A DNA stretch of 64,000 nt from contig NZ_JACXXO010000008.1 of the NCBI RefSeq assembly GCF_017980685.1, positions 186,001-250,000 of the forward strand, read 5' to 3'. Positions within the stretch are counted from its first letter, which is position 1, and each line of letters opens with the position of its first letter. Shown here piece after piece: positions 25,960-35,186 of the stretch. This DNA is from Pseudomonas iridis (GTDB lineage Bacteria > Pseudomonadota > Gammaproteobacteria > Pseudomonadales > Pseudomonadaceae). The notes under the pieces are model-generated. The model saw nothing but the letters and a program-made list of their open reading frames with translations, did no database searches and was not told the origin of the DNA. Made by a program: the position numbers and the translations under genes.

Positions 25960-27082
25960 TGCGGAAGGCCAGTTGTTCGATGGTTTGGGTGGCGTGCTCG
26001 GCTTCTTCGCGGGCCGCAAGGATCACACCGTGATGTTCGGATTTGCTGCACACCGGATCTGCATTGCTCGCATCACCGGTCAGCATGAATGCCTGGCAGC
26101 GGCAGCCGCCGAAATCCTTTTCCTTTTCGTCGCAGGAGCGGCACGGCTCTGGCATCCAGTCGTAACCGCGAAAGCGGTTGAAGCCGAACGAGTCGTACCA
26201 GATGTGCTGCATGCTGTGGTCGCGCACATTGGGAAATTGTACCGGCATCTGTCGGGCGCCATGACAAGGCAGGGCGGTGCCGTCCGGTGTGACTGTCAGA
26301 AAAATACTGCCCCAGCCGTTCATGCAGGCTTTCGGGCGTTCTTCATAGTAGTCCGGGGTGACGAAAATCAGCTTGCATGGATGCCCTTCGGCTTCCAGCT
26401 TGGCGCGATATTCGTTGGTGATGCGTTCGGCGCGGACCAACTGCTCTTTGGTCGGCAACAGACCGACACGATTGAGCTGCGCCCAACCGTAGAACTGGCA
26501 AGTGGCGAGCTCGACGAAGTCGGCTTCCAGCGCGATGCACAGCTCGATGATGCGGTCGATCTTGTCGATGTTGTGCCGATGAGTGACGAAGTTCAGCACC
26601 ATCGGATAGCCGTGGGCCTTCACTGCACGGGCCATCTCCAGTTTCTGCGCAAAGGCTTTTTTCGAGCCGGCGAGCAGGTTGTTCACTTGCTCGTCGCTGG
26701 CCTGGAAACTGATCTGGATGTGGTCGAGGCCGGCCTTCTTGAAGTCGCTGATTTTCTGCTCGGTCAAGCCGATGCCGGAGGTGATCAGGTTGGTGTAAAA
26801 CCCCAATTTGCGCGCTTCAGCTATCAGCTCGGCGAGGTCCTGGCGCACCAGCGGTTCTCCGCCGGAAAAGCCCAACTGAGCCGCGCCCATCTCCCGTGCT
26901 TCGCGGAACACCTTGATCCACTGTTCGGTACTCAGCTCTTTTCCCTGTTCGGCAAAATCCAGGGGATTGGAGCAGTACGGGCATTGCAGCGGGCAGCGAT
27001 ACGTCAGCTCGGCGAGCAGCCACAGCGGCAGGCCGACCTCGGGCTTGGGCGGCAGATCAGTCAAGGGTGATCCAGTGTTGCG
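25925..27082 (-). CDS. pqqE: PqqA peptide cyclase (radical SAM)
   Basis: Forms the carbon-carbon bond between the Glu and Tyr of PqqA, the first step of PQQ synthesis, acting with PqqD. 385 residues. Cys31, Cys35 and Cys38 in CPLQCPYC bind the SAM cluster; the C-terminal SPASM region has [19 protein letters not shown]. The GTG at 27082 was chosen because GGAGG lies 6 bp before it; a TTG at 27064 lacks such a site. It overlaps pqqD by 26 bp, so translation is coupled. Confidence 0.93.
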   Translation of the reverse strand, partial: RNTGSPLTDLPPKPEVGLPLWLLAELTYRCPLQCPYCSNPLDFAEQGKELSTEQWIKVFREAREMGAAQLGFSGGEPLVRQDLAELIAEARKLGFYTNLITSGIGLTEQKISDFKKAGLDHIQISFQASDEQVNNLLAGSKKAFAQKLEMARAVKAHGYPMVLNFVTHRHNIDKIDRIIELCIALEADFVELATCQFYGWAQLNRVGLLPTKEQLVRAERITNEYRAKLEAEGHPCKLIFVTPDYYEERPKACMNGWGSIFLTVTPDGTALPCHGARQMPVQFPNVRDHSMQHIWYDSFGFNRFRGYDWMPEPCRSCDEKEKDFGGCRCQAFMLTGDASNADPVCSKSEHHGVILAAREEAEHATQTIEQLAFRNERNSRLIAKG

Positions 27083-27332
27083 CACGGGCAACCTCCATGA
27101 ATTGCTCGATGTCGTCACCGAGCTCGGGCACGCCGGGGAACTGCTCGTCGAGCTTAGCGATGATCGCCGCGACATTCCGTTCACCGTCAATCAAACCACC
27201 GATCAGCGCGGCCGTCTCATTAAGTTTGATCATGCCTTCGGGGTACAGCAGCACGTGGCCTTTTTGCGCCGGTTCATACTGAAAACGGTAGCCGGGACGC
27301 CAGATCGGGGTCTTGCTGCGATCGAAACTCAT
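27057..27332 (-). CDS. pqqD: PqqD, PqqA peptide chaperone
   Basis: 91 residues. It binds PqqA and presents it to PqqE. The typical motifs [27 protein letters not shown] and [18 protein letters not shown] are present. The ATG overlaps the pqqC stop by 4 bp and the 3' end overlaps pqqE. A stand-alone PqqD, not the PqqC-PqqD or PqqD-PqqE fusions seen in some genomes. Confidence 0.95.
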   Translation of the reverse strand: MSFDRSKTPIWRPGYRFQYEPAQKGHVLLYPEGMIKLNETAALIGGLIDGERNVAAIIAKLDEQFPGVPELGDDIEQFMEVARAQHWITLD

Positions 27333-28081
27333 AAGGTGATTCCTTTATGCCAGACGCGTTGCTCAGTCACGCTGTGATACGGCGGGCGGTTCAGTTCGTA
27401 GGCCATGCTCATGGCATCGAGCATGCTCCAAAGAATGTCCAGTTTGAACTGGAGAATTTCCAGCATGCGCTCCTGGCCTTCGCGCGTCTTGTAGTGTTCC
27501 AGTGTGATCGCCAAGCCGTGCTCGACATCGCGCCGTGCCTGACCGAGGCGGGTGCGGAAGTACTCGTAACCGGTCGGGTCGATCCAGGGGTAATGCTGCG
27601 GCCAACTGTCCAGACGGGATTGGTGAATCTGCGGCGCGAACAGTTCGGTCAATGAGCTGCTGGCGGCTTCCTGCCAACTGGCGCGGCGGGCGAAGTTAAC
27701 GTAGGCATCGACGGCGAAACGCACGCCAGGCAACACCAGTTCCTGCGAACGCAGTTGATCAGGGTCGAGGCCGACTGCCTGGCCGAGCCGCAGCCAGGCT
27801 TCGATACCGCCGTCTTCACCAGGAGCGCCGTCGTGATCGAGCAGGCGCTGAATCCACTCGCGGCGGATTTCGCGATCCGGGCAATTGGCGAGGATCGCCG
27901 CATCTTTCAGGGGGATGTTCACCTGATAGTAGAAGCGGTTGGCGACCCAGCCCTGAATTTGCTCGCGGGTGGCGCGGCCTTCGTACATCGCCACATGGTA
28001 CGGATGGTAGATGTGGTAATACGCGCCCTTGGCGCGCAGGGCTGCTTCGAATTCTGTAGGGGACATTGGCGTGTCAGTCAT
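27329..28081 (-). CDS. pqqC: Pyrroloquinoline-quinone synthase
   Basis: Cofactor-free oxidase for the last step: ring closure and eight-electron oxidation to PQQ. 250 residues, all-helical TenA-like fold. Recognisable segments are [40 protein letters not shown] and the [21 protein letters not shown]-terminal helix. Follows pqqB after a 134-bp gap with a REPIN, then runs into pqqD by a 4-bp overlap. Confidence 0.96.
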   Translation of the reverse strand: MTDTPMSPTEFEAALRAKGAYYHIYHPYHVAMYEGRATREQIQGWVANRFYYQVNIPLKDAAILANCPDREIRREWIQRLLDHDGAPGEDGGIEAWLRLGQAVGLDPDQLRSQELVLPGVRFAVDAYVNFARRASWQEAASSSLTELFAPQIHQSRLDSWPQHYPWIDPTGYEYFRTRLGQARRDVEHGLAITLEHYKTREGQERMLEILQFKLDILWSMLDAMSMAYELNRPPYHSVTEQRVWHKGITL

Positions 28082-28132
28082 GTCTGTTCTCCGGGAACAA
28101 CCATTGGATTCTGTGGTGTCTGTCAGAACGCG

Positions 28133-28204
28133 ATCGCTGGCAAGCCAGCTCCCACAGATTTTGCGTACGCCACAGAACCTTGTGGGAGCTGGCTTGCCAG
28201 CGAT
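28133..28204. repeat. REPIN between pqqB and pqqC
   Basis: Perfect 24-bp inverted arms (28133-28156 and 28181-28204), core GCTGGCAAGCCAGCTCCCAC, loop 24 bp. A third core variant. It lies within the pqq operon, separating pqqAB from pqqCDE. Confidence 0.9.
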
Positions 28205-28215
28205 GAGGCCATCAG

Positions 28216-29127
28216 CTACAGCACAATACTCATGCCATCGAACGCCACTTCAACATGACGCCGCGCCAACTCCGCGCGCTCCGGCGAATCCTCATCGAGA
28301 ATCGGGTTGGTGTTGTTGATGTGGATAAGCACTTTGCGCTGTTCGGGCAATTGCTCCAGCACCTCGAGCATGCCGCCGGGGCCGTTCTGCGCCAAGTGGC
28401 CCATCTCGCGCCCGGTGCGGGTGCCAACGCCACGGCGCTGCATTTCATCGTCATCCCACATCGTGCCATCCACCAGCAGGCAATCGCTGCCGGCCATGAT
28501 TTCCAGCAGCGGTGCGTCCACCTTGCCTAAGCCCGGCGCGTAAAACAGTTTGCCGCCGGTATTCAGGTCTTCGACGATCAAGCCGATGTTGTCGCCTGGG
28601 TGCGGGTCGAAGCGGTGCGGCGAGTAGGGCGGCGCGGCGCTGCGCAATGGCAGCGGGGTGAAGCGCAGGTTCGGGCACGCGGCAACGGTGAAGCTCTGGT
28701 CGAGCTCAATGCGGTTCCAGTCCAACCCACCGTTCCAGTGGGTGAGCATCTTGAACAGCGGAAATCCTGTGCTGAGGTCTTCGTGAACCATGTCCGTGCA
28801 CCAGACCTGATGCGGACAGCCTTCGCGCAGACTGAGCAGGCCAGTGGTGTGGTCGATCTGGCTGTCCATCAGGATGATCGCGCTGATGCCGGTGTCGCGC
28901 AGGGCGCGGCCCGGTTGCATCGGTGCAAAGCTTTGCAACTGCGCGCGGATGTCCGGCGAGGCGTTGCACAGCACCCAGTTCACGCCATCATCGGAAATCG
29001 CGATGGACGATTGGGTGCGGGCCTTGGCATTCAGGCTGCCGTCGCGAAAACCTGCGCAGTTGACGCAATTGCAATTCCACTGCGGAAATCCGCCACCGGC
29101 GGCCGAACCCAGAATCTGGACGAACAT
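28216..29127 (-). CDS. pqqB: PqqB, metallo-beta-lactamase-fold oxidase of PQQ synthesis
   Basis: 303 residues. It hydroxylates the excised Glu-Tyr dipeptide product. The fold is metallo-beta-lactamase, with the usual [15 protein letters not shown] in place of the strict HxHxDH motif. The PqqB-specific N-terminus [20 protein letters not shown] and the C-terminal [19 protein letters not shown] are clear. It is 81 bp after pqqA with an attenuator-like terminator in between. Confidence 0.96.
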   Translation of the reverse strand: MFVQILGSAAGGGFPQWNCNCVNCAGFRDGSLNAKARTQSSIAISDDGVNWVLCNASPDIRAQLQSFAPMQPGRALRDTGISAIILMDSQIDHTTGLLSLREGCPHQVWCTDMVHEDLSTGFPLFKMLTHWNGGLDWNRIELDQSFTVAACPNLRFTPLPLRSAAPPYSPHRFDPHPGDNIGLIVEDLNTGGKLFYAPGLGKVDAPLLEIMAGSDCLLVDGTMWDDDEMQRRGVGTRTGREMGHLAQNGPGGMLEVLEQLPEQRKVLIHINNTNPILDEDSPERAELARRHVEVAFDGMSIVL

Positions 29128-29152
29128 GAACGCTCCATCATTTCAACGCTGA

Positions 29153-29181
29153 AAATAAAACGCCCCGGCGAACCGAGGCGT
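29153..29181 (-). terminator. Attenuator-type terminator between pqqA and pqqB
   Basis: On the minus strand, ACGCCTCGG-TTCG-CCGGGGCGT (one T-G pair) followed by TTTATTTT. Located 28 bp after the pqqA stop. It would make pqqA mRNA more abundant than the rest of the operon, fitting a peptide substrate needed in excess. Confidence 0.85.
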
Positions 29182-29208
29182 TGCACTGCAATTCTGTCGA
29201 GGCAGAAC

Positions 29209-29283
29209 TCAGCGGCTGGCGAAGTACATGGTGACTTCGAAGCCGATACGCAGGTCGGTGTAAGCAGGTTTTGTCCAGGACAT
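29209..29283 (-). CDS. pqqA: PqqA, ribosomal precursor peptide of PQQ
   Basis: 24 residues, too short for usual gene callers. It reads [20 protein letters not shown] followed by FASR. The Glu16 and Tyr20 in the E-x3-Y motif (EVTMY) supply all carbon and nitrogen of PQQ. GGAG lies 7 bp before the ATG. The 158-bp gap from pqqF should hold its own promoter; no clear consensus was fixed. Confidence 0.97.
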
Positions 29284-29441
29284 AGGGTTACTCCTCAGGT
29301 GGTGGATGGGATAGCGCTGTCCATAGGTATAGTCCACGGCAGCGCAGGGATGTTCCAAATAGTTAGGCGGCTATGTTACTCAAAATTTCAACGTGATTGC
29401 CCGTGAATATTCGATAAAGCTCGTTGCAGCCTCGGTAATGA

Positions 29442-31847
29442 TCACTTTGTCGCTTGCCACGGCGCGCCGAGCGGCGAATCGCTGGCGAGGCACAGCCAGC
29501 CACCCTCGGCGCGGTTCAGTCGTTGCGCGGCGGCCAGCAATTCTGGGCGTTCCAGGGAATCGATCGCGCTGACCAGTTGCGGCAGATAATCCGACGAGTG
29601 GCCGGCAAGTCTGGACTGCCACAGCAGTTCGGCGACATCTTTGGTCGATAGATTTTCGTCGCTGAATTGATCGGCGAGGTTCTGCCGTTGCTGGACGAGG
29701 TCAGTCGCATCGATGAGCGAAGGAAGCGCTTCAATAAACTGTTGAATATGGCGGAGCAACTCCACCGGTGCGAACGTCGGCGATTGCACGCCGAACAGCA
29801 GCCCGGTCTGTCCGTGCATCTGCCGCACGGCACTGAACACCGCGTAACCCAACTGCAACTCGACCCGCAGGCGTTGGTAGAACGGCGTTTGGCACAACTG
29901 CGCGAGCATGCGCCAAGCGGCTTCATCAGCGACATCGCGACTGGCCGTTGGGCAGAACAGCAACAAGGCATGTTCGCTGGACGCGGTGTCGATGTGGCGC
30001 CACAGGTGTTGGCCATTGATCGCCGACGGAGCCGGTATTTGAGTGTCGGGTGTGCCGGGGATGCGGCTCAGGGCCAGGCCCATGGCTGATTGGGTTTGCG
30101 CACCGAGTCCCAAGGCCAGGCCATCCCAGCGGGAAGTTGTCCACAGGTGCTGAGCATTGTCGGATGTTTCTACAGAGGGCGGACATTTTTCAGGCAATGC
30201 CTTGAGCAATTGGCGGATCGGTATCAGCGGCGTTTCCGGCTCACCTCTCGCGGAATCGGCGTCAACTTGCGTCAGACATTTCAGCGCATGCTCGAGGACT
30301 ATCGGCATTGGTTCTTGCAGGCCGGTCAGTTTCAGCAACCATTGATTGCCGGTCGTGCTGAATGACAATTCAACCCCGGCCTGACGTGCGTCGTCCTGAG
30401 TTTCCCGCAGGCTACCCTGCAGTTGCGCTTGCAGGCCGGCGGTGGCTGCCGCTTCCATCTGCCAGCGCAGATAAATCGCGCCTTGATCACCGCTGTCCGG
30501 CAATGCCTGGCTGAACTGCATCGGCGAGCGTTCGCGACGGCCGCGCGAACGATCCTGCGCGAACGTGCGCAGACCTCGGTGAGCGCTGGTTTGTCCGCGG
30601 ATCAGTCCGGCGTTGGCGACCGGTTCGTTGGCACGCAAAAATGGATTGGCAGTCGGCAAACGCCAATGGGCGCTGAAGTTATCCACAGTGCCGATCTCGC
30701 CAAGGATATGTTTGAGGGCAGCAACGCCGGTTGCGCTCAGGCCTGTTTCCAATTGTTCGCTGTCGAGCCGCGCCCGTTGCAATGCGCCGCCGACTTGCTG
30801 CTGACGCGCAAGCATGGCTGCGTAGTCTTCACGTAGTGGCGTCCAGTCCTGCTGCGCGAAGAAGCTCAGCCAGTCCCGCACCTGTTCGCTAATGCTGCCA
30901 AGCGACTCGGAGGATGTATTGAACGCCAGATGCAGCAGGGCTTGGCCAGCAAACTGATAGAGCGGCGCCGCTTTCAAGCTGTCAGCCAAGCCCTGCTGCT
31001 GCAAATACCCAAGCAATCCACCGGGCTTGGCGCTGTTCAACGAGTGGCAAAGAAACGCCAACGCTTCAGCGGATGAATCAGGCAAGGCGTCGAATGCAAA
31101 CTGCAGATTGCACTGGCGTTCGGCGACCTGTTGATAACTTTTTACCCTTAACGGCGGCGGTGCGGCTTGCGCGATGTTATCCCCAGCCGGCAACGCCGTC
31201 GCGAACGTTTCCGCCAACTCGCGCAGCTGTTCGAGGCTTTGCGGCCCAACCAGACTCAAGGTCATTTGCCCGGTGCGATAAAACTGCTGATGGAAGTCTG
31301 TCAGAGCCTTTTGAAACTCCGGCTGCTCGACCTGGAGAGTGTCCCGATTGCCAGCATGAAAGCCGCGCAATGGATGATCAGCCGATAAACCTTCGTACAA
31401 CGCAAACTGCTGCTGCGCTGTCGGATCTTGTGACCAGGCGACAAATTCCGCCTGTAACACTTCCCGTTCCCGCAACTGATCGTCCGGATTCATACGCGGC
31501 TGAGCGAGCATGTCTGACAGACGCTCTAGCCCGGCACTGAATGACTGCGTCGGCAACTCAAAGAAAAAATCGGTCGTGCGCTCGCGAGTGCTGGCATTCA
31601 CCTGCCCGCCGTGACGCTGCACGTAGGCCATCAGCCCTTCATTCGCGGGAAAACGCTCAGTGCCGAGAAACAGCAAATGCTCAAGAAAATGCGCCAGCCC
31701 CGGCCACGCCAGCGGCACGTCATGACTGCCAGCGGCCACCCGCAACGCAGCGGCGCTGCGCTTCAGGCCAGGCACATGACGCAGGGTCACGCGCAAGCCG
31801 TTGGCCAGGGTTTCAGTGTGGGTGCGGGGGTGAGTCGGCGCAGGCAT
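29442..31847 (-). CDS. pqqF: PqqF, M16-family zinc protease
   Basis: 801 residues. Thought to cut the modified PqqA to free the Glu-Tyr unit, working with PqqG-type partners in other species. The inverted zinc motif is HFLEH in LAHFLEHLLFLG near residue 60, with the third ligand glutamate further on (EREVLQAEFVAW). It has the pitrilysin two-half layout. ATG at 31847 has GGA 7 bp upstream; a GTG two codons earlier is less likely. It follows davA by 38 bp on the same strand, so readthrough is possible. Confidence 0.92.
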   Translation of the reverse strand: MPAPTHPRTHTETLANGLRVTLRHVPGLKRSAAALRVAAGSHDVPLAWPGLAHFLEHLLFLGTERFPANEGLMAYVQRHGGQVNASTRERTTDFFFELPTQSFSAGLERLSDMLAQPRMNPDDQLREREVLQAEFVAWSQDPTAQQQFALYEGLSADHPLRGFHAGNRDTLQVEQPEFQKALTDFHQQFYRTGQMTLSLVGPQSLEQLRELAETFATALPAGDNIAQAAPPPLRVKSYQQVAERQCNLQFAFDALPDSSAEALAFLCHSLNSAKPGGLLGYLQQQGLADSLKAAPLYQFAGQALLHLAFNTSSESLGSISEQVRDWLSFFAQQDWTPLREDYAAMLARQQQVGGALQRARLDSEQLETGLSATGVAALKHILGEIGTVDNFSAHWRLPTANPFLRANEPVANAGLIRGQTSAHRGLRTFAQDRSRGRRERSPMQFSQALPDSGDQGAIYLRWQMEAAATAGLQAQLQGSLRETQDDARQAGVELSFSTTGNQWLLKLTGLQEPMPIVLEHALKCLTQVDADSARGEPETPLIPIRQLLKALPEKCPPSVETSDNAQHLWTTSRWDGLALGLGAQTQSAMGLALSRIPGTPDTQIPAPSAINGQHLWRHIDTASSEHALLLFCPTASRDVADEAAWRMLAQLCQTPFYQRLRVELQLGYAVFSAVRQMHGQTGLLFGVQSPTFAPVELLRHIQQFIEALPSLIDATDLVQQRQNLADQFSDENLSTKDVAELLWQSRLAGHSSDYLPQLVSAIDSLERPELLAAAQRLNRAEGGWLCLASDSPLGAPWQATK

Positions 31848-31885
31848 GGGCACTTCCAGAACAGTGAAGTGCCAATGCTAGCGGA

Positions 31886-32680
31886 TTAGCGCTTGTTGAG
31901 CGCGCCGTAAAGTTCAGGCCGACGATCACTGAGATAGTGATTGGCCGTGCGGGAGTCGACCATTAACTGCCGATCCAGCTCGCCGACGATCAGCGCTTCG
32001 TCCAGGCCGGCCTGAGCAATACGGCTGCCGTCCGGCGCGGCGATGCTGCTTTGTCCGCAATAGTGGATGTCGCCTTCATGGCCGCAGTAGTTGGCGTAGG
32101 CCACGTAGCATTGGTTTTCGAACGCGCGCGAGCGGACGGTGACATCGGCAACGAAATCGAACGGGATCATGTTCGCCGTCGGCACCAGAATCAGCTCGGC
32201 GCCGGCGAGGGCCAGTCGTCGGGCGTTCTCCGGGAATTCGAGGTCGTAGCAGATCAGGAAACCGAGCTTCCAGCCGTTGAGTTCCACCACAGGAACCTCG
32301 TCTCCACCGGCGCTGAACATCGACCGGTCAAGATCCCCGAACAGATGGGTCTTGCGGTAATTGCACCGGCGCTCGCCGTGGGCATCGATCAGCTGCACGG
32401 CGTTGTAGATCTGACCGTCGGCAGTGCGCTCGGGATAACCGTAGACGATCGCCAGGCCAGCTGTTTTGGCGATCCGGCCGATCTGCTGCGCCCATTCACC
32501 GTTGTAGACCTCGGCCAATGTGCTGACCGCCTCGGCGCCAATGTTGTAGCCGGTCATGAACATTTCCGGCAGCACCAACAAGTCGGCGCCTTTGGCCTCC
32601 ATCGCCAGTTGATGCAGGCGGTGGAGGTTGGCGGCGGGGTCCAGTGGCAGCGGTGGACATTGGTAAAGGGCTACACGCAT
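31886..32680 (-). CDS. davA: 5-aminovaleramidase (nitrilase superfamily)
   Basis: 264 residues. It would hydrolyse 5-aminopentanamide to 5-aminovalerate in lysine catabolism. The triad is visible: Glu in LPEMFMTGYN near residue 40, Lys in YRKTHLFGDLDRSMF near 110, Cys in ICYDLEFPENARR near 145. The ATG lies 12 bp after the davB stop, so both are one message. Sequence resembles P. putida DavA closely by memory. A general R-amidase role is the alternative. Confidence 0.88.
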   Translation of the reverse strand: MRVALYQCPPLPLDPAANLHRLHQLAMEAKGADLLVLPEMFMTGYNIGAEAVSTLAEVYNGEWAQQIGRIAKTAGLAIVYGYPERTADGQIYNAVQLIDAHGERRCNYRKTHLFGDLDRSMFSAGGDEVPVVELNGWKLGFLICYDLEFPENARRLALAGAELILVPTANMIPFDFVADVTVRSRAFENQCYVAYANYCGHEGDIHYCGQSSIAAPDGSRIAQAGLDEALIVGELDRQLMVDSRTANHYLSDRRPELYGALNKR

Positions 32681-32692
32681 CAGGAATTCCTC

Positions 32693-34375
32693 TTACTCGG
32701 GCAGGGCGATAGGGCCGATGTCTTTGAACACATCACCCGGGCCTGGGTTCTCTTTATGTGTGGCGCCGCCGAAATGTTTAATGATCCCCCACACCGCGTT
32801 GAGCGAAGTCTGCACCGCGCCTTCAACCCACGCAGGCGTCCACGACACATCGTCACCGGCGATGAAAATCCCGCGCTGCTCGGCCGGCATGTCGTCCTGC
32901 ATGAAGTGCGCGTACATGCGCTGGTTATAGCGATAGTGACCCGGCAGGGCGCCCTTGAACGCGCCGAGAAAGTACGGATCGGCCTCCCACGACACGGTGA
33001 TCGGATCGCCGATGATGCGCGCGGCAATGTCGACTTTCGGGTAGATTTTCTTCAACGCATTCAGCGCAAGCTCTACACGTTTTTCTACCGGGTGCGGGAG
33101 CATTTTCAACGCGTCGCTCATCCACGAGTACGACAGGCAAATCACGCCAGGCTTGTCGTCGCCGTTGTCGAACAGATAGGTGCCACGGGTCAGGCGATCG
33201 GTGAGGGTCATGCTCATCAGATCGCGACCGGTTTCAGGGTCCTTGTCCTTCCAGAACGGCCGGTCGACCATCACGAAAGTCTTCGACGACTGCATATAGC
33301 GCGTGCGGTCGAGCGCCATCCACATCTTCTGCGAAAACAGCGTTTCGTCGCATTCGATCTGGGTGGTCAGCAGCCAGCTCTGGCAAGTGGTCAGGACGGC
33401 GGCGTACTCGCGGGTATCGCCGTTGTTGTCGGTGACAGCGAAACGACCATCGGCTGCATGGGCGATTTTTTTCACGCCGGAACGCGGGGCGCCCCGGTGC
33501 AGGGATTTCAGGCTGGTGCCTTCTGGCCAGTGAACGCAACGTTCCGGCACATGACGCCAAATGCCTTGCGGCACCTGTTCCACACCGCCGACCACCAGGT
33601 GCTGGTGATCGTCGCAGTTGGTCATCACCACGCGGAAAATTTCCAGCATCGAGTTAGGGAAGTCCGAGTCCCAGCCACCCGTGCCGAAACCGACCTGACC
33701 GAACACTTCGCGATGATGGAACGACAGTTTGGCGAAGGCCTCGGAGGTGGCAACGAAGTCGTAGAACGTGCGGTCGTCCCACAGCGGCACCAGGGTGTTC
33801 CACAGTTCTTTGAGGCGCGGCACATCACGGTCGCGGATGGCTTGCTGAATATCGGCGAATTGCGAACCGGCTTCCAGCGCGTCCGCCCAGGCGTCAGCCA
33901 CTTCCTGGAACAGCGCAGGAAGATCCGCCAGTTTCTGTGCGTAATGGGTTTTGCCTTCCAGGTCGATCACTGTACTGCCGGAGGCCGGCGTCAGCGGGTT
34001 CGGGAACGGTTTGGTCTCCAGACCCAGCTTGTCGACGTAGTGGTAGAACGCGGTGGAAGATACCGGGAAACGCATGCCGCCGAGCTCGGCGACAATACCG
34101 TCAGTGCCGTTGAACGCCTGCGAGCGCAGGCGCCCACCCAGTTTCGACGCCTCGTAAACCACCGGTTTCAAGCCCAGTTTCATCAACTCGTAAGCGGCCA
34201 CAAGACCTGCGATGCCGGCGCCGACAATCGCCACTTCAGCACCATGATTTTGCACCGGGATGCTACCGAGTCCGGCCGGGTGTTCGATCCAGTCGTCGAA
34301 GGCGAAAGGAAAGTCCGGGCCGAAAATGGTGATGGGCTTTTTACCGTCTGCAGGATGGCGATTGTTCTTGTTCAT
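32693..34375 (-). CDS. davB: Lysine 2-monooxygenase (FAD amine oxidase)
   Basis: Oxidatively decarboxylates L-lysine to 5-aminovaleramide. 560 residues. The FAD-binding VAIVGAGIAGLVAAYELMKL lies near residue 42, GGRLRSQAF and GGMRFP follow, and the C-terminal flavin block is GIFIAGDDVSWTPAWVEGAVQ. The N-terminus ADGKKPITIFGPDFPFAFDD matches P. putida DavB from memory. ATG at 34375 was preferred over an earlier start whose frame reads through the promoter region. Together with davA it forms the aminovalerate route; davDT are not in the window. Confidence 0.9.
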   Translation of the reverse strand: MNKNNRHPADGKKPITIFGPDFPFAFDDWIEHPAGLGSIPVQNHGAEVAIVGAGIAGLVAAYELMKLGLKPVVYEASKLGGRLRSQAFNGTDGIVAELGGMRFPVSSTAFYHYVDKLGLETKPFPNPLTPASGSTVIDLEGKTHYAQKLADLPALFQEVADAWADALEAGSQFADIQQAIRDRDVPRLKELWNTLVPLWDDRTFYDFVATSEAFAKLSFHHREVFGQVGFGTGGWDSDFPNSMLEIFRVVMTNCDDHQHLVVGGVEQVPQGIWRHVPERCVHWPEGTSLKSLHRGAPRSGVKKIAHAADGRFAVTDNNGDTREYAAVLTTCQSWLLTTQIECDETLFSQKMWMALDRTRYMQSSKTFVMVDRPFWKDKDPETGRDLMSMTLTDRLTRGTYLFDNGDDKPGVICLSYSWMSDALKMLPHPVEKRVELALNALKKIYPKVDIAARIIGDPITVSWEADPYFLGAFKGALPGHYRYNQRMYAHFMQDDMPAEQRGIFIAGDDVSWTPAWVEGAVQTSLNAVWGIIKHFGGATHKENPGPGDVFKDIGPIALPE

Positions 34376-34464
34376 GGCTGACCTTGCTGGCGTGCGCGTC
34401 TGAGTATAGGAAAAGATGCCAGTCATTCTAGGGAGCGTAGAACACGTTAATAAGACGCAAAGTG

Positions 34465-34499
34465 TCGTCGTTTTGCCATTTATCTGATCAAAATGACGA
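34465..34499. promoter_or_regulatory. Candidate operator upstream of davB
   Basis: TCGTCGTTTTG (34465-34475) and CAAAATGACGA (34489-34499) are inverted with one mismatch and a 13-bp spacer. They lie 90-125 bp before davB, next to an Lrp/AsnC-type regulator gene, so they may be its binding site. No match to a known Lrp consensus is claimed. Confidence 0.35.
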
Positions 34500-34519
34500 T
34501 CTGAATCACCATACTGTCA

Positions 34520-34550
34520 CCCTGTAGGAGCCAGCCTGCTGGCGATGAGG
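34520..34550. repeat. Solitary REP element
   Basis: CCTGTAGGAGCCAGCCTGCT followed by GGCGATGAGG: a lone REP core with an internal CAGC-CT-GCTG palindrome, between davB and the Lrp gene. No inverted partner nearby. Confidence 0.55.
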
Positions 34551-34584
34551 CCGGATCAGGCAATCAGAAAGTCACGACCGAAGC

Positions 34585-35079
34585 CTAAACCGGCTGCCCC
34601 CGATCAATCTTGCTACTCAAAATAATTGAAGTCGTGGTCTTCTCAACCCCATCCACACTGCCAATCTGATCCAGCAACTGATCCAGCTGCTCCGGCGAAT
34701 CCGTGCGCAACCACGCGACATAATCAAATTCGCCACTCACCGCACACAGCTGCTGCACCTGCGCCATGGCACTCAAGCGGCGCAACACCTCTTTGCCGGA
34801 GCGCGGCTGAACCTTGATCCCGACATACGCCTGCAAACCGCCATCGACCACACGCTGCCCCAGGCGTACGCCGTAACCGGTGATCACCTTGGCTTTTTCC
34901 AGCCGCGCCAATCGTGACGTCACCGTGGTGCGGGCAATCCCCAGCTGCCGGGCGAGCATGGCCACGCTTTCGCGGGCGTTGATTTGCAGGGCGGCGATCA
35001 ACTGGCGGTCGATTTCATCGAGGACGGGCGGGCGGATGTCGGGCAAGGGGGGCTCCAGGTGGTGAGTCGGTTGGGGCAT
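34585..35079 (-). CDS. Lrp/AsnC-family transcriptional regulator
   Basis: 164 residues. Helix-turn-helix near residues 22-70 (DEIDRQLIAALQINARESVA, then ARQLGIARTTVTSRLARLEK), and the C-terminal RAM domain with VCAVSGEFDYV-type ligand pocket (QLCAVSGEFDYVAWL). Reads in the same direction as davB and ends 209 bp before it, so it may sense lysine or a product and control davBA. The ATG at 35079 gives the usual short N-terminus; the frame upstream overlaps a terminator. Confidence 0.85.
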   Translation of the reverse strand: MPQPTHHLEPPLPDIRPPVLDEIDRQLIAALQINARESVAMLARQLGIARTTVTSRLARLEKAKVITGYGVRLGQRVVDGGLQAYVGIKVQPRSGKEVLRRLSAMAQVQQLCAVSGEFDYVAWLRTDSPEQLDQLLDQIGSVDGVEKTTTSIILSSKIDRGQPV

Positions 35080-35140
35080 GTTACAGGGTCGTTCGGTGCG
35101 GTGCTTGTGGCGCCTGAGTAGAGGCTGAAGTGCAGATACG

Positions 35141-35168
35141 AAAAAGCCGCGCATGTGCGCGGCTTTTC
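35141..35168 (-). terminator. Intrinsic terminator between the membrane protein gene and lrp
   Basis: AAAAAGCCGCGCATGTGCGC and GGCTTTT: stem AAAAGCCGCGC / GCGCGGCTTTT, nearly no loop pairing break except AT-GT, bounded by A and T runs so it can act on both strands. It ends the 35187-35927 gene. Confidence 0.82.
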
Positions 35169-35186
35169 ATTGGCTCAGGCTCTCAG

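Noticed and set aside
32051..34381. 776-codon plus-strand frame opposite davA and davB
   Set aside because: It spans two real genes and the gap between them, rich in His/Arg/Val as expected of a shadow frame.
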